From assembly GCF_958295425.1 (NCBI RefSeq), contig NC_081143.1, forward strand, positions 23,679,281 through 23,743,280: a stretch of DNA of 64,000 nt. Reading direction: 5' to 3'. A model generated the notes under the pieces. It saw nothing but the letters and a program-made list of their open reading frames with translations. It searched no databases and was not told the DNA's origin. This DNA is from Solea solea. Lineage: Eukaryota; Chordata; Actinopteri; Pleuronectiformes; Soleidae. Shown here in pieces: positions 29,301 to 40,500 of this stretch. The translations under genes and the position numbers were made by a program. Each line of letters starts with the position of its first letter. Positions within the stretch are counted from its first letter, which is position 1.

Positions 29301-32300
29301 AATAAAGGTGCTAAATATTACACACTGGACATTTGCATGTGCAGCTGCAGTGTGGCTTGTAGTCTATGGACCAAAACTGCACTGACACTGGTATGGTTCT
29401 GTACGCGGAGCTTAAGCAAACTCCCGCTGTCCATTAGAAAGAACTCACTGTGTCCTGTAGTCTTGTGTAAATATAGTTCATGCTGATTAACACGGAAGCT
29501 ACGAAAAACACTCCTCTATTTCTCTCTCTCTCCACTCCTCATTGCTGATCAGTTTTGCTGCAGCTGGTGCCAAACTGTACATGTTCAGCATCAAGTACAT
29601 GCATTGCGCGCATTACCCTGTTATTCTTGAAAAAAGCCTTCACTTTTCAAACATGAAAACAATTCAACAAGAATAGACAAAGTTGTTTTATGACTGAGAC
29701 AGTGTTATTAACAACATCAGCGACTACAGAGGAAATGTGGTGCTGGCAAAGGCCAGTGTGTCGCAAAAAAAAAAAAACAATGACAGGACTCACGAGCGAG
29801 TGAAGAGCCAACATGAATTGGTTGTTCACTGGCCTCATTCGGGGGGAAAACAGCCACTGCACAAGCTCCACTGACGTTTCACACGATGATGCGGGTGATT
29901 TGAAGGGTCAGAGCACAGTTGCAGATCAGTGGAGCAGTGCAGTGTCTGCGTACTGAAGACACACACAGTCAGCCTTGTGGTACAGTAGCTGAGGCTACAC
30001 CAACATATCTACCTTCTTCTTCAGCAGTTTCACTCTCTGGCTCCATCCTGACAACAGGTGATGTCAGATGGACAGTCAGATTCAGGATTGGCTCCTTTGT
30101 GCTCATTACAATAATGGCCGCATCCTCCATACACTGGCTTACTGTATACGTCCCGGACGAAATAGTCTATGGAAAAGAGAAACAACAAGTCAGGACGGCA
30201 TCTTTATGACCTGTATAGACTTGGTACTAACATACGTGCTGAGTGGTACGACAACTAACTCTTCACACAGGTCACTAGAGATACGTTAAAAAAAGATCTC
30301 CGTTTATGACGCCAGTGTTTATTTGAATACAGGGCAGGAGAAGCCACACAAGGGATTCAAAAATTAAATTATGATTTTTCTGACTAGGTTCTAATGCAAC
30401 TTGAGCATATAAATATTTTTTCTACATTTATGTAATGCTTTGTGGCATAGACAAAGACCAATCAAATACAGAATGATTAAATTATAGCCTTTGTGACTTG
30501 CAATTTTCAGCTTGAAAATTATAAACTGTGCAGCTCTAAGCCAAATCCAATCTCATGTGATCATGGGAGCCACGTGTACTGCACATTTTACATTTAACTC
30601 CACTTTGATCTTTACGACAGATGCAAATACCAGTTCTGAATGGGGCCTATATCTTTTTATTTATCATTTTTAACAGCTGCAGGTACGAATTCCTACCTCT
30701 AACTCTGCAGTTAGCCTTTCAGCCACTTCTTGAAGCAACGTGGATGTAGGCCTGTTGGAACAAAGCAGCACCAGCTCCAGGTCCTGGTCTCCCTTCAAGA
30801 GGAGTCCTTTTGCTACAAGTCCAACCCGCATTACACCACGCAGGACAGGATCTTTGGACTTGGTACTTCAAAAAGATAAGGAGAGAAAACACATTTCAAA
30901 ACAAAGAAATAATAACATATTTTAAAAGCCCTGGAGTGCACTTTTTAGTCAGTGGGACATGTGCCTAATGAGATTTGAAGACCCTACTTACCTCTGAGCC
31001 TCAGGGTCTTTGTTGTCTTTCGGTGTGTCCATCTGGTCAGACACGGTCTTCAGAGCACACTCCACATTGGAGACAACATTCTGCACCGCTGCCAGCTCCT
31101 CTGAGGAGGGATACACTTCAGAGTGTTTGGCTACCACATGGCGATCATATGGCCCCTTGACGAGCTTGGTCGAATCAGGCTCCTTAATTGAGGGAAAAAA
31201 CAAACAAAAAAATAAAATAAATTAAATCAATATATAAATACAGAACCAAAGCAAGTTTATGTAGGAAAAAAGAAAGGCACAGAACACACCAGAAATATCA
31301 AGTGCACGTCCTCTGATAGGACGTGCACTTAAGAATCATATTGCATAGTGTACATGCATAGTGTAAAGCTGTACAGTAGGAATAAAGACAAAAACGTTTC
31401 AAAGCGCAAAACAATGATTGGAAACACTTGATGCGTGGTCTTTGTGTGTCAAAAGACTCAGATTAAAAAAGGTCTGAATCGATTTAGCAAATTAAAGAAA
31501 AACCTTATTATGCCGGTGATCCTCTATCTCCTCTACGGCGGCAATATAGTCGTGGTACTGTCGCAGCTCCTCTTCATAGCACAGGCAGTCATACCAATAA
31601 CGCAGCTCCTCGTACCTGAGAAGAGGATGGAACTTATGACAAGGCAATCGACATTTTAGTATTTTTGAATGTCAAATGGTTACATGTGCTTTCAAATATA
31701 AAAAAACAATAGTAAAACAGCATAAATAACCATTCCCTTGCATTTCTTATCCAATGTTAAAGTTGGCAGTGTACATACTGGTGCCCTTAGTGAGTCACCT
31801 GCCATGTTTGAAACCTGTTCTACAGGTATGTGATTTACAGACACACATTTGTTGCATTTTCTTATCCAAAAAAAGTCAAAGTTGACAATGACATTGCACA
31901 CACTCCGACACATTCTTTAAACAAAGAACACTCAATTGTGGTATTTACTACCATGGTTGCCACGGTAATTATCATACAGATCAAAGGCAGGTGAGGGCGG
32001 AAGCTAAATAATCTACCAATATCACTTGCATTTCTCATCTAAACACCCTATAAAGTCGGCACCACACTGGTGCCCTGAGTAGGTCACTGCCAAATGTGAA
32101 GCTTGTCATGCAAACTGTTGAACAGTTCTAGACAGATACATTTAATCCAACATATTGTGATGCAAACATGGGCTCTTACCTAATGGAAACAAATTGCTTG
32201 TAATTATCTCTTAAAAGATTAAGAGTCAATGCTACAATTTCTTAAAAAAGATAATTTAAAAAGATCTCTCTTTCTCATGCACATATATCTCAGTGTGTGT

Positions 32301-32865
32301 TCCTCTCCTACTGACCAAGTTATTTTTGTATTCAACAGTGCTGTGAGAGACACTATTTTTTTGTTTTTGTTTACCATGTTTCCTCAGAAGTCCCACTAGT
32401 ATGAGTAAAAGATCATGGACGTACATACGATTAGTTAGTACAGCTCATTAAAAATCCAACATGATTTCACTTAAAAATAGTAGATTCCCAATCATTCACA
32501 TACTGACTTCTCTCTTCTACGTGTCTGCCACTAACCACTAGATGTCGCTGATTGATTAATTGTGTGCTCCTGTGCACGATACTTAAAGGTGTATACATTA
32601 TTTGGTGCACCTGAAGTATGGATGAAATAAGGAATATGAATACGATTGGTTTTCCTTAATACCATTAGAGGGGGGACGCCAAAAACACTGTAATTTAAAT
32701 TGTTTATCTATATATAATACATAGAGAGACACACAGAGTGAGTGAGTGTAAATACCTATCAAAATCATGTGGCAGGAGCCGGTGGCCCTCCTGGATCAGA
32801 CTGTCCCAGTACAGCAGCTCTTTATACGCCTGGTGCTCACTCCACGACGCTGCAGCGGCCGCCAT
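20323..32865 (-). CDS. ilf3: Interleukin enhancer-binding factor 3 (NF90/NF110)-like dsRNA-binding protein, 19 coding exons
   Basis: Nuclear dsRNA-binding protein that in vertebrates pairs with ILF2 (NF45) and acts in transcription, RNA stability, translation and antiviral response. Exons: 32865-32756, 31615-31504, 31182-30992, 30865-30697, 30166-30013, 27830-27739, 27250-27155, 25946-25835, 25748-25651, 25569-25461, 25358-25224, 23913-23723, 23621-23511, 23420-23289, 22158-21997, 21905-21776, 21689-21651, 20885-20541, 20450-20323. The frame is open through all, giving 871 aa. Residues 1-74 are an unusual Tyr/Trp-rich module. The DZF domain (about 85-415) includes [18 protein letters not shown] and [20 protein letters not shown]. 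Next come a basic KRPYNE...KGRK region, dsRBD1 (about 466-530), dsRBD2 (about 565-640), an RG box ([10 protein letters not shown]) and a Tyr/Ser/Gly/Asn tail as in the NF110 form. It is more diverged from human ILF3 than expected for a core copy, so it may be one of two teleost duplicates. STRBP is less likely because of the long tail. Confidence 0.9.
21371..21505 (+). mobile_element. hAT-type MITE fragment in ilf3 intron 17
   Basis: Internal sequence ATTTCTTTGTTATTTGGAGC followed by AAAGAAACCAGAAAATAGAA matches the middle of the complete copy at 22519-22840 (TTTCTTTGTTACATGGAGC and AAAGAAACCAGAAAATATTC). Both ends are missing. Confidence 0.6.
22226..22930. repeat. Outer inverted-end element in ilf3 intron 14
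   Basis: The left end GCGTTTCCATCACGGTACGG is answered on the other strand by pieces of the right side (TGGAAACGC near 22854, and GGTACCGTACTGCACC at 22875). This is the pattern of a teleost non-autonomous DNA element with GC-rich TIRs. It was later split by the hAT copy at 22519-22840. The outer border on the right is uncertain. Confidence 0.45.
22519..22840 (+). mobile_element. Complete non-autonomous hAT element with perfect 8-bp TSD
   Basis: The ends are TAGGGCTGCAACTAACG on the left and TTGTTTCAGCCCTA on the right, imperfect inverted repeats typical of hAT elements. The same 8 bases, GTACTATT, flank both sides (22511-22518 and 22841-22848). That is the hallmark length of hAT insertion. 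The element is 322 bases, has no coding capacity and carries short ATCGATTAAT palindromes near each end. The perfect duplication suggests a fairly recent insertion. Confidence 0.9.
24159..24567 (+). mobile_element. Deleted Tc1-type transposon remnant in ilf3 intron 11
   Basis: CACTGGCCACTTCTTTAGAC on the left and GACCTAAAGAAGTGGCTGTT on the right are inverted ends. Internal pieces such as GGTCAAACCGAGCATCAGAT, CTTGTTGATGCCGG and CATCTCTGAACGCACAACAT match the fish Tc1 family also seen at 36217-36606 and 60040-60735. Most of the transposase is deleted. A (TTA)n run (24494-24519) sits near the right end. Confidence 0.8.
26017..27072. mobile_element. About 1.06-kb element with 'TAGACCTGGTATTAAC' inverted ends in ilf3 intron 7
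   Basis: The left end TTTAGACCTGGTATTAACTT is mirrored on the opposite strand by TTTTAGACCTGGTATTAACA at the right end (around 27055-27072), and similarity continues for a few bases (TCTG). The interior has no long open frame. A weaker half-copy, ATAGACTTGGTACTAACATA, appears near 30216. The termini match a repeat type I remember as widespread in fish, but the family name is not certain. Confidence 0.6.
29212..29334 (+). mobile_element. Short MITE with 'AAAGGTCCAGTGTGTAA' ends in ilf3 intron 5
   Basis: AAAAGGTCCAGTGTGTAAAA at the left and ATTACACACTGGACATTT at the right are near-perfect inverted repeats of about 17 bases, enclosing some 90 bases. Copies or fragments of the same family lie at 13533-13620 and 48733-49010. 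Confidence 0.75.
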
Positions 32866-33181
32866 GCTGTCACGACTGAAGCTACCGCCTGCAACAGCAA
32901 CGAAAACCTTTTATTAGCCCGTGCGCAACTGCAGGGTACATGTCACGTTATATATATACGTATCGTGTTACATGCAAACACCTGTCCAGCACTCACGCAG
33001 TTCCCTCCGCCGCCCTCTGTGCGGGGAACCTGCTGTGTGATGGCTAGTTAGCTCTCGTATGCAGTGCATCACGGCTTAACGGTGTGAGTCACGGAGCTCA
33101 CGTTAGCCACACACCCACGTACACCACGCCACAGCGGCAAATTCAATCTTATTTTATTCGGTAACGTTAGGAGGAACTCAC

Positions 33182-33330
33182 CTTTGACAAAGAAACAGTA
33201 ACAGCTGGAAAAACTATGGTCCTTTCGGTGCTAACGCCACTGTTTTTTTTTTTGCTTTCATCTACTTCTTTGTCTTTAATGGCGGGTCAAAGCCCAGTCT
33301 AAAAAGATGCATACCGCCACCTACCGGGTC
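33182..33330 (-). promoter_or_regulatory. ilf3: ilf3 non-coding first exon and promoter
   Basis: On the minus strand CTTTGTCAAAG|gtgagttcc gives a strong donor at 33182/33181, and the first coding exon has an acceptor (gttgctgttgcag) just upstream of its ATG. The interval 32860-33330 is relatively GC- and CpG-rich with no TATA box, fitting a broad housekeeping-type promoter. The transcription start lies probably near 33240-33320. Confidence 0.55.
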
Positions 33331-34790
33331 GGAGTGTACACGTTGAACGAACATGTTGAAAACGCCCTTATCTTGCAAGGTAAACAACAATGTATTTATT
33401 CATTAGGTTCCCGAGTATGAAGCACACATTTTTGAGGGGGTTAACAACGATACAATTAGGTTAGTAAAACATCTGTGGCCTTCTCCTCCTTTAAAAATAA
33501 TAAAAAAGGTGTCCCATATTGTCTCAAAGATGAAATATTTACCATTTATCATATAAGTAAGTTTTCCCAGAGCCAGAGATTTTGACAGTGTGGCTATAGC
33601 CAGGTTTGTAAACTCGGGCTGCTAATAGATTTCCAGATAATTATATGCTGTGTTTTGCTTGTAATAAGCAGAATATTGACATTTTCTTATGTATCTTTTT
33701 TAGTTCACATTCAAAGGAAACATTCCCAGAATACATGATTTAGGGCATAGTTTTACCCTCTATTGGATTTGGATAGGTCACATATTAAGGCTATAAAAAT
33801 GTGTTTTTTTTCTTCAACTTATGTGCTGTTGAGTAAAAGTTATGATTAATTTTATATCGCTTTTTTTGTAGTGATATAAAGTAGTAATAATTGTGATTAA
33901 GTCACAAAAATAGACAGTATTTCCAAATTTCACAAATACACACAAAATAAACATTTTGAGTACTTTTTGCTCAGGTGTGTTTATATAGTGGGTGAACATT
34001 ATTATTATTTTTATCAGATTGCCTAGGTTGTGCTGGAAAAAACAGGATATAAGACACTCTATATTGCACATTTTTATACCCTCTGTATATACTGTATGTT
34101 TTAACATAGTAATGGAAAAAAAGTAGGCAAAATGCTCTGTGTTCTAAGGGTTAAAGCATCTATAAATTAAATTAGCAACAAACTGTAAACTGCCGTGAAT
34201 ATGCTCTCTGACATTATGGTTAAATAAGAGACAGTTCTTCTCCTCTGGGACTTGGAAGATAAACATATCTGGATCTGGAAGACTATGACTTAAAACCACA
34301 GATGTGCTACACTGTGCAGTTTCACCCATCTTATCTGCAAACATCACTTGCATTCCATCCAGAAGCTCTGTCAAGTATCTCTGTGTCCTCCGAGCATTTG
34401 TTTAAGACCCCGTTGGTGGGATTTCCTCTCCACATCCTTTTAAACAAAGCCATTATGCTGCACTTTCTCTTGTCTTGGATGCAATGGTAATTCACCAGTA
34501 TATATCAACAACGCATTATTAGAGTTGATCTCATAGCCCATAATCATGGTTTTAGACTTTTGCAAACAAATCCTCATCTTTCATAGTCTCATGCATGGCT
34601 TGCAAAGACGGTAATCCTTCCCTTGTATTGGATTCAGCAGTAATAAATTCCATGAACAAATATGGCTTGCTGGGTGGTTGTTTGTTATGACTGTTGCTGC
34701 AGCGTTTTCTTTTGAATGTCACTATTCAGCTCCGCGACAGATCTGTGAGACAAACTGACACTTTGGAAGAGTTTGACTTTGTGTTTCTTG

Positions 34791-34816
34791 CAGCAGCAGC
34801 AGCAGCAGCAGCAGCA
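34791..34816. repeat. (CAG)n trinucleotide tract
   Basis: About 8.7 uninterrupted CAG units. In the plus frame it would read as polyglutamine, but the surrounding frame has no protein character, so I treat it as a non-coding microsatellite. Confidence 0.9.
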
Positions 34817-35285
34817 AGACTCAACTCTCTCCTGTGTGACTTTTCAGCTTTTAGCTATTAACTCACTCGCCACAAAACTTCTCTGTATAATCGTCTGTCA
34901 GAATGTGGTCTGGTCAAAGCTGTTTGTTGGACACAAACTTTATCCAAAGACATTGACTCTTCTGCGCTGTAATGACACTCGACACTGGCTTTTTTCATTC
35001 TACTGCCAAGTGAGTCACACTCGGCAGACTATAGCTTTTCCATATTATTTGACTGTTTCTCTCAGAGGGTCTAGATCTACTCTTTGCTCTGGTGCTTGTC
35101 AGTGTTGACAAGAAATATAACATCTATGTGCATGTTTCCTTCACCCTGACGGTGACCTGGCTGCTTCACAGTTTGAAGGATCGTGTGAAGGACACTCACT
35201 TGGCGTCTGTACGCCTCAATCTCTTTCACTCGTGACTGTGGAAACATTGGAAGCAGCAGAAATCTCCAAAGGGTTATTGACTCTA

Positions 35286-35353
35286 TCACAACTGGACTTG
35301 TAGATTTCTTGAAGACGTTTGTTTCACTTCCCATCAAAGAGGCTTCTTCAGTC
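35286..35353 (-). mobile_element. Tail-like fragment of a fish retroelement
   Basis: On the minus strand: GACTGAAGAAGCCTCTTTGA, then GGGAAGTGAAACAAACGTCT, then TCAAGAAATC and AAGTCCAGTTG. I remember a near-identical phrase as a widespread dispersed repeat in fish, possibly a Penelope-type tail. Only this short piece is present. Confidence 0.4.
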
Positions 35354-36216
35354 TTGAATGTTGGTGTGAGGAATTAAACTTCCGTTTAAACACAGAGCAA
35401 TTTGGCAGTTTTTTTTTCCATTACTATGTTAAAACATACAGCATATACAGAGGAGAATCAATAGTTACTGCTAATAATGTAAAGTGGAAAACGTTATTGC
35501 CAGTACCTCCAGATTCTGTTCAGGTATAGTTCTTTGTTTTATTATTTTTTCCTGCACGTTTCACCATGGAAATCAATGCCCTACATCCATTTGTCATCAC
35601 CTGCTCCTTACCAGCTGTGGAAAAGGCCCCAAAAAAGCAAAATTTCTTGCTTTAAAAAATGTGGCCCAACTGAGTTTGTAATTGTATAGCCGTGTCCTAC
35701 AGTCACACGAGGCAAAAGTGATGTCAGTTTCTCTATTGGATGTTCTGCCCTAAGTTTCAGTGCGTCAATGTGTTACCCACTCATTCAGAAGGTCTGTGTC
35801 CTCTCACAGTGTAACCTACTGTAGGTGCAGGTTGGGTGGAATTAGCAACACAGCACAGGATACAAACCTTCATAAACACCTGTCTGAGAAGAATCTTTAA
35901 AATCCAGTGGTCAGACCTGATGAGCAACCATGAGCTGTGGGACAGAGCAGGAGGAAATGGTCCTGGATAGGGCACACACTTAGGAAGCCGCCATGCAGCA
36001 TTACACACCAGCCCCTAACCTGGAATCCACAGGGCAGACAAAAGAGAGGAAGGCCTTAAAACAGCTGGAGAAGGGACATGGAAGAGGATTCAATGACTTT
36101 TGGAGAACTGGACGAATGAGAATCTGTACTGACATCAAGCAACTAAATCCATCTAATTTAATGTAACATTTGCCTTTATTTAATCAACAACCATATTTGT
36201 TTTCCCAGAGTATACA

Positions 36217-36606
36217 CTCACTAACCACTGTATTAGATACACCTGTTCTTCATCTGCTCTTTAACGCCACAGCCAAGGTCAAGACAGGCAAAGAAGGGTG
36301 ATTTAAGTGACTTGACTTTGAACAGGGCATTGTTGTTGGTGCCAAACAAGCTGGTAATCAGAGTATTTCAGAAACTGCTGATCTGCTGTGATTCTCTCCA
36401 GAGATTACAGAAAATGGTGCTAAAAGGAGAAGATAATCAGTGGAAATGCCTTGTTGATGCCAGAGGTCAGAGGAGAATGACCAGACTGCTTTGAAATGAT
36501 AGAAAGGCAACAAAGTAACAGCATGTTACAACAAGAGGACATCACCTGGTGCCACTATTGCTATTTTATAAGGTGTCCTGTGTACCTAATAAAGGGGCTA
36601 CTGCGT
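36217..36606 (+). mobile_element. Deleted Tc1-type transposon with transposase fragment
   Basis: The left end ACTCACTAACCACTGTATTA and right end GTGTACCTAATAAAGGGGCT are inverted versions of one terminus. The interior codes, with frame breaks, for a piece of Tc1-family transposase: a helix-turn-helix-like part (KLVIRVFQKL in one frame) and CLVDARGQRRMTRLL, a conserved Tc1 phrase. The catalytic DDE part is absent. It is a dead copy. Confidence 0.85.
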
Positions 36607-37561
36607 GCATACTGTTCTGTTATTGTCATTTTGATGATGTCAGTAGCCTGCAGTTCTACATATTAATGTATCGTGATGTGGTTCAATAATATTTAACATT
36701 ATTTGTGCATTGGGGTTTTTTTCTGGCCTATATAATTTATCTTTAACATCAATATAATAAATAAAAAACTTGGAGTTTGGACTAACAATTACACATCCCA
36801 GAGAAAACCAGGCCAACATATCCTAATGTTCAGAAAATCACATGAAAGAGAATGAGTCAAAACTCAAAAACATTCAGGATAAAATGTATTTGTAAACGTC
36901 ACATTGCATCGTCTTACTTACAATCAAACATATTTACAAGTCCTCAACAAATCGAGGGTACAGTTCAAGTATTAACTTATAAAATTATTTTTAAAAAAAA
37001 CTGTATAATCACATGATATTGAAACATTCACAAACTCCACAGTATTTGAATAATAACATTCCTTTATGAAGTACATTCAGCAGAATAATTACACACTCTT
37101 GTAATACTGATGGGTTTACTGTGGAGCTCCCTCTAGTGGATACAATGATAAAGCTCAGTTCTAATGTAAAGAACAAGTCACTGTGCTTTTAAAACCTGGA
37201 GAAAATTAGGTTGAGAAACAAAAATCAAATAGTATTCACTGCTTTTTCGCCCCCTCTCTGCAGTCAGATTAATACTGCCTCCAAAATGAGAAATATACTA
37301 AACACAAGGGAATGTTCACTTATTACGAGTAAACAGTTTGACGTTTGTGATATCTTTGTGCAAAATCACAGCATTAGCTAGCTTCCATTTGTAAAGGTAA
37401 ACTTTGATGGTGTATGAACAGAGAATTAATGACTGTAGATCAATCAACAAATGTCAAATTTTAAAATATTTAAAACTGCTTCACTTTGCCCCCAAATGCC
37501 CCCAACGACCTGGAGGCAAAGTACATCCGCTTATGTTAATTTCACTCCGGTTCTTCAGACG

Positions 37562-40500
37562 TCACAGATGGTTGACGTCCTTCTTGTCTGAGCTGGGGAA
37601 GGAGGTGGGCTCCCAGCGGCCTAACATGCTGCCCCTCAGGCCCGCTTGGCACTTAGCGATGAGGTAGATTTTGCGGAGGACGGTGCGTCGCAGCAGTATG
37701 TAGACCCAGGGGTCGAGGATCTGGTTCCACGTGGCCAGCCTCACGCCCATCACCATCAGGGTTTTGTAGCTGGACAGGTCGTCCCCCATGGCTCCCATGT
37801 AGGAGCGGATCACTGACATCAGGCCAAAGATCTGCACCCATGAAACACACATGTGGGTAAATATTAGGGGTGAAAACGTTGCTTGTAAACATATGAATAA
37901 ATGAGTCCACAAACAGGTTAAAATACGATTGAAAACAATAAATTTTTCAAGTGAATTCTACTAATTCTACTAACTCTAATTCAGGATGTCACAGCAAGAT
38001 GGTGGCTCCTGTTTAATATGCATTAAATACATATTAAAGACTAATTATAAGGTCAAAAAGTTTGCATTTTATAGCAATTGTGCATTTATAAAAACATATT
38101 TAAACCTTTTAAGTGACTCTTCACATTTCACAATCACATTTAGCTATTCTCTGGGTCAAACATACACCAGTATTTTCCAAAAAAAATATTATTTCATTAA
38201 CTGAAGGTCATTCAAAAATATCAAATTCACTGACAATATTCAGAATCATTCCCTCCTGCTCCGTCAGAGTCGGGGCTTGACTGTACCTTGACCTGACGAG
38301 TCATTTAGCGAGGGCCTGTTTCAGGTTAAGCCCAAATGTACTCTAATGGTTAATGTCTGTGTTATTTGATCCCAATGTGGTTTTGATACCAAGTAATAAT
38401 AAAATAGCACAATAACAAATACGTATACCAAGATTTATTAGTGTCAATTTGGATGTACTTTTATTAATAAAAGGTTGTTTTAAGGGTAAATGTGCAAATC
38501 TCTATCCTGATACGACACAGCATCAGGAGCAGCTACAGGTTCAAACACACTCTGGGAGAAGGAGCTGGGTATCTAACCCTCAACCGCCCGAGCTAAAGTG
38601 TGAAATCTCTGCACTGATGAGGTGAAATGTGCCTGCGTGTGGAGCAGCCGCAGAGAGGAACGCGCAGAACCGATCGTGCGCCCAGCAGATGGTGATTTAA
38701 TGTGAAAAGGGATCACGTTTATTTTGGCATGGATTCTGGTGACACAGCAGTTTGTCGTCATTGTGTGTCTCTTCCTGCTGAGTGCACGCTGAAAGCATTA
38801 TGTGTCTTATCAATATTTGCAAGCGGTACAATTTTATTTATTTGTAAATCGATCGGTATTTATTACTTTTGCTTTTTGTGAACAAATTGTTTGTGAAGTA
38901 AAGTCATGTGGCGAGTCCGAATCCATGAGAAGGAAACGATTACGTGAGCGGAGGAGGCCTTGGATCCAGCTACAGCACAAAAACACTCCAATACTCTGAA
39001 TCTGTTGCTCATTTGACTTGTATTAAGTGACATAATCCAAGAAAAGACTCAAAGAAAAGGTATTTTCAATGGCAGACGTTTCTGACACGAGGGGAAATTA
39101 ACAAGCGGAGCCATTGTTTATGTTATCAGGAACACCTGGGCTTTTTCTGACGCTGTCGTGCCAAAAATATCGAGTGTGTAAAAGGCTTGTATCACAAATG
39201 TCTGCCAAAAAGTGTGAAGTAAAAAAAATCTTACACCGGTGATATTATATTAGACAGACACAAGAAAAAGGCCTTTCCCGTGCATGGTAGCCAGGTTTGA
39301 CATGTGTCAGCTGGAAAAGCAAAAGGTGTAAATAGTGTAATTAATCAATTCATCATCATTAATGTTATCAGGAACACGTGTGCTTTCCCCCCACTGTACT
39401 GTGCCAAAATATCTAGTGTGAAATTGGCCTGTAGTGTTATTACCCCAAAAAGTACAAAAATCTTAAAGACTCTGAACAGGTGTTTTCAATTACTCCAGTT
39501 TTTTTTTTTTTTAAATCCTTACTTACGGTCAGTAAAAGACTACGTGTCTGCATGTGTGTCTCCTGTCTTCTTTCAGCTGTTATTACAGTAATTAACCTTG
39601 ATCCACGTCTCAAACTATGCTTTGCTCGGTCCTTGAATTTGAGAGAAGTGGGTTTTGGAGAGACCTTGAACTTGATGTTTCAGACAGTGAGTGCTGTAAC
39701 GCTGACACCCGCCTGCACACACGGCCCACTGAGATGGATTAGTGTGGGCTTGCTTTTACTTTATATACTTTAAGTGGGTATTTTTCATGTTTTTTTTTTG
39801 TCAACTGTAAATGGACAGAGGGCACTCAGGGGTGAGTCCACCTAACATTTCATTATGACCTTATATGATTCCCTCTTGCTGCACTTCCAGACACTCACCA
39901 GCAGAGGGCTCCAGCAGATGCACGAGGTCACCATGATGCCCACCAGCTGCACAACCATCTCTATGTCGTGGGACCTGGCGGAGTGATGCGAGCCCGGCTT
40001 CCTCCTGAGCCGGGCCAGCACCAGCGTCAGTCCACTGATTGTGTTACACACGAGTGCCACAGCTAATGAGGTCAGACCGAGTCCAGAGAACAGCACCACA
40101 AAGGCCACGTCCACCTCCTCAGTGTCACTGAGCACTTTGATGAAACACCAGGTTCCTGGGTCCTGGTAGGCGTAAGAGCCCAGCTGAAAGCAGGGCAGCA
40201 TGGCCACACACAGAGCTGCCAGCCAGATGCCCGACAGGCAGATCTTTGTGCGCGTTTTCGTGACCAGGGACGAATGCAACAGCGGCCTAGTGACCCCCAG
40301 GCAGCGCTCGGCAGCCATGGCACAGCCCATGAAGAGAGGGCACAGGCCGAAAAACACCATGCTGCCACCCAGAAACTGACACATACCATCAGAGGTGTAA
40401 AAGTCCTCCGGGCGAACACCTCCATGGAGATAGAGACGGAGAACCAGGGCCCCGGGGATCACGTGTCCAATGAAATCTGTGACCACGAGCGAGGTGGCAA

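Larger units (their letters stand above)
33331..36210. other. Intergenic region between ilf3 and ptger1
   Basis: No gene is supported. It holds the CAG tract at 34791-34816 and a fish-repeat fragment at 35286-35353. Similar phrases recur at both edges (GTTTTACCCTCTATTGG near 33750; ATTACTATGTTAAAACATAC near 35420, with the reverse of it near 34095), suggesting a decayed inverted element from about 33750 to 35430. Open frames are short and without recognisable content. Confidence 0.45.

Noticed and set aside
20323..32865. Assignment of the 19-exon gene as STRBP (spermatid perinuclear RNA-binding protein)
   Set aside because: STRBP shares the DZF and dsRBDs but has a short C-terminus. This gene has an RG box and a long Tyr/Gly/Asn tail like NF110. 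Human ILF3 is also a 19p13 gene like its neighbours here, while STRBP is on chromosome 9.
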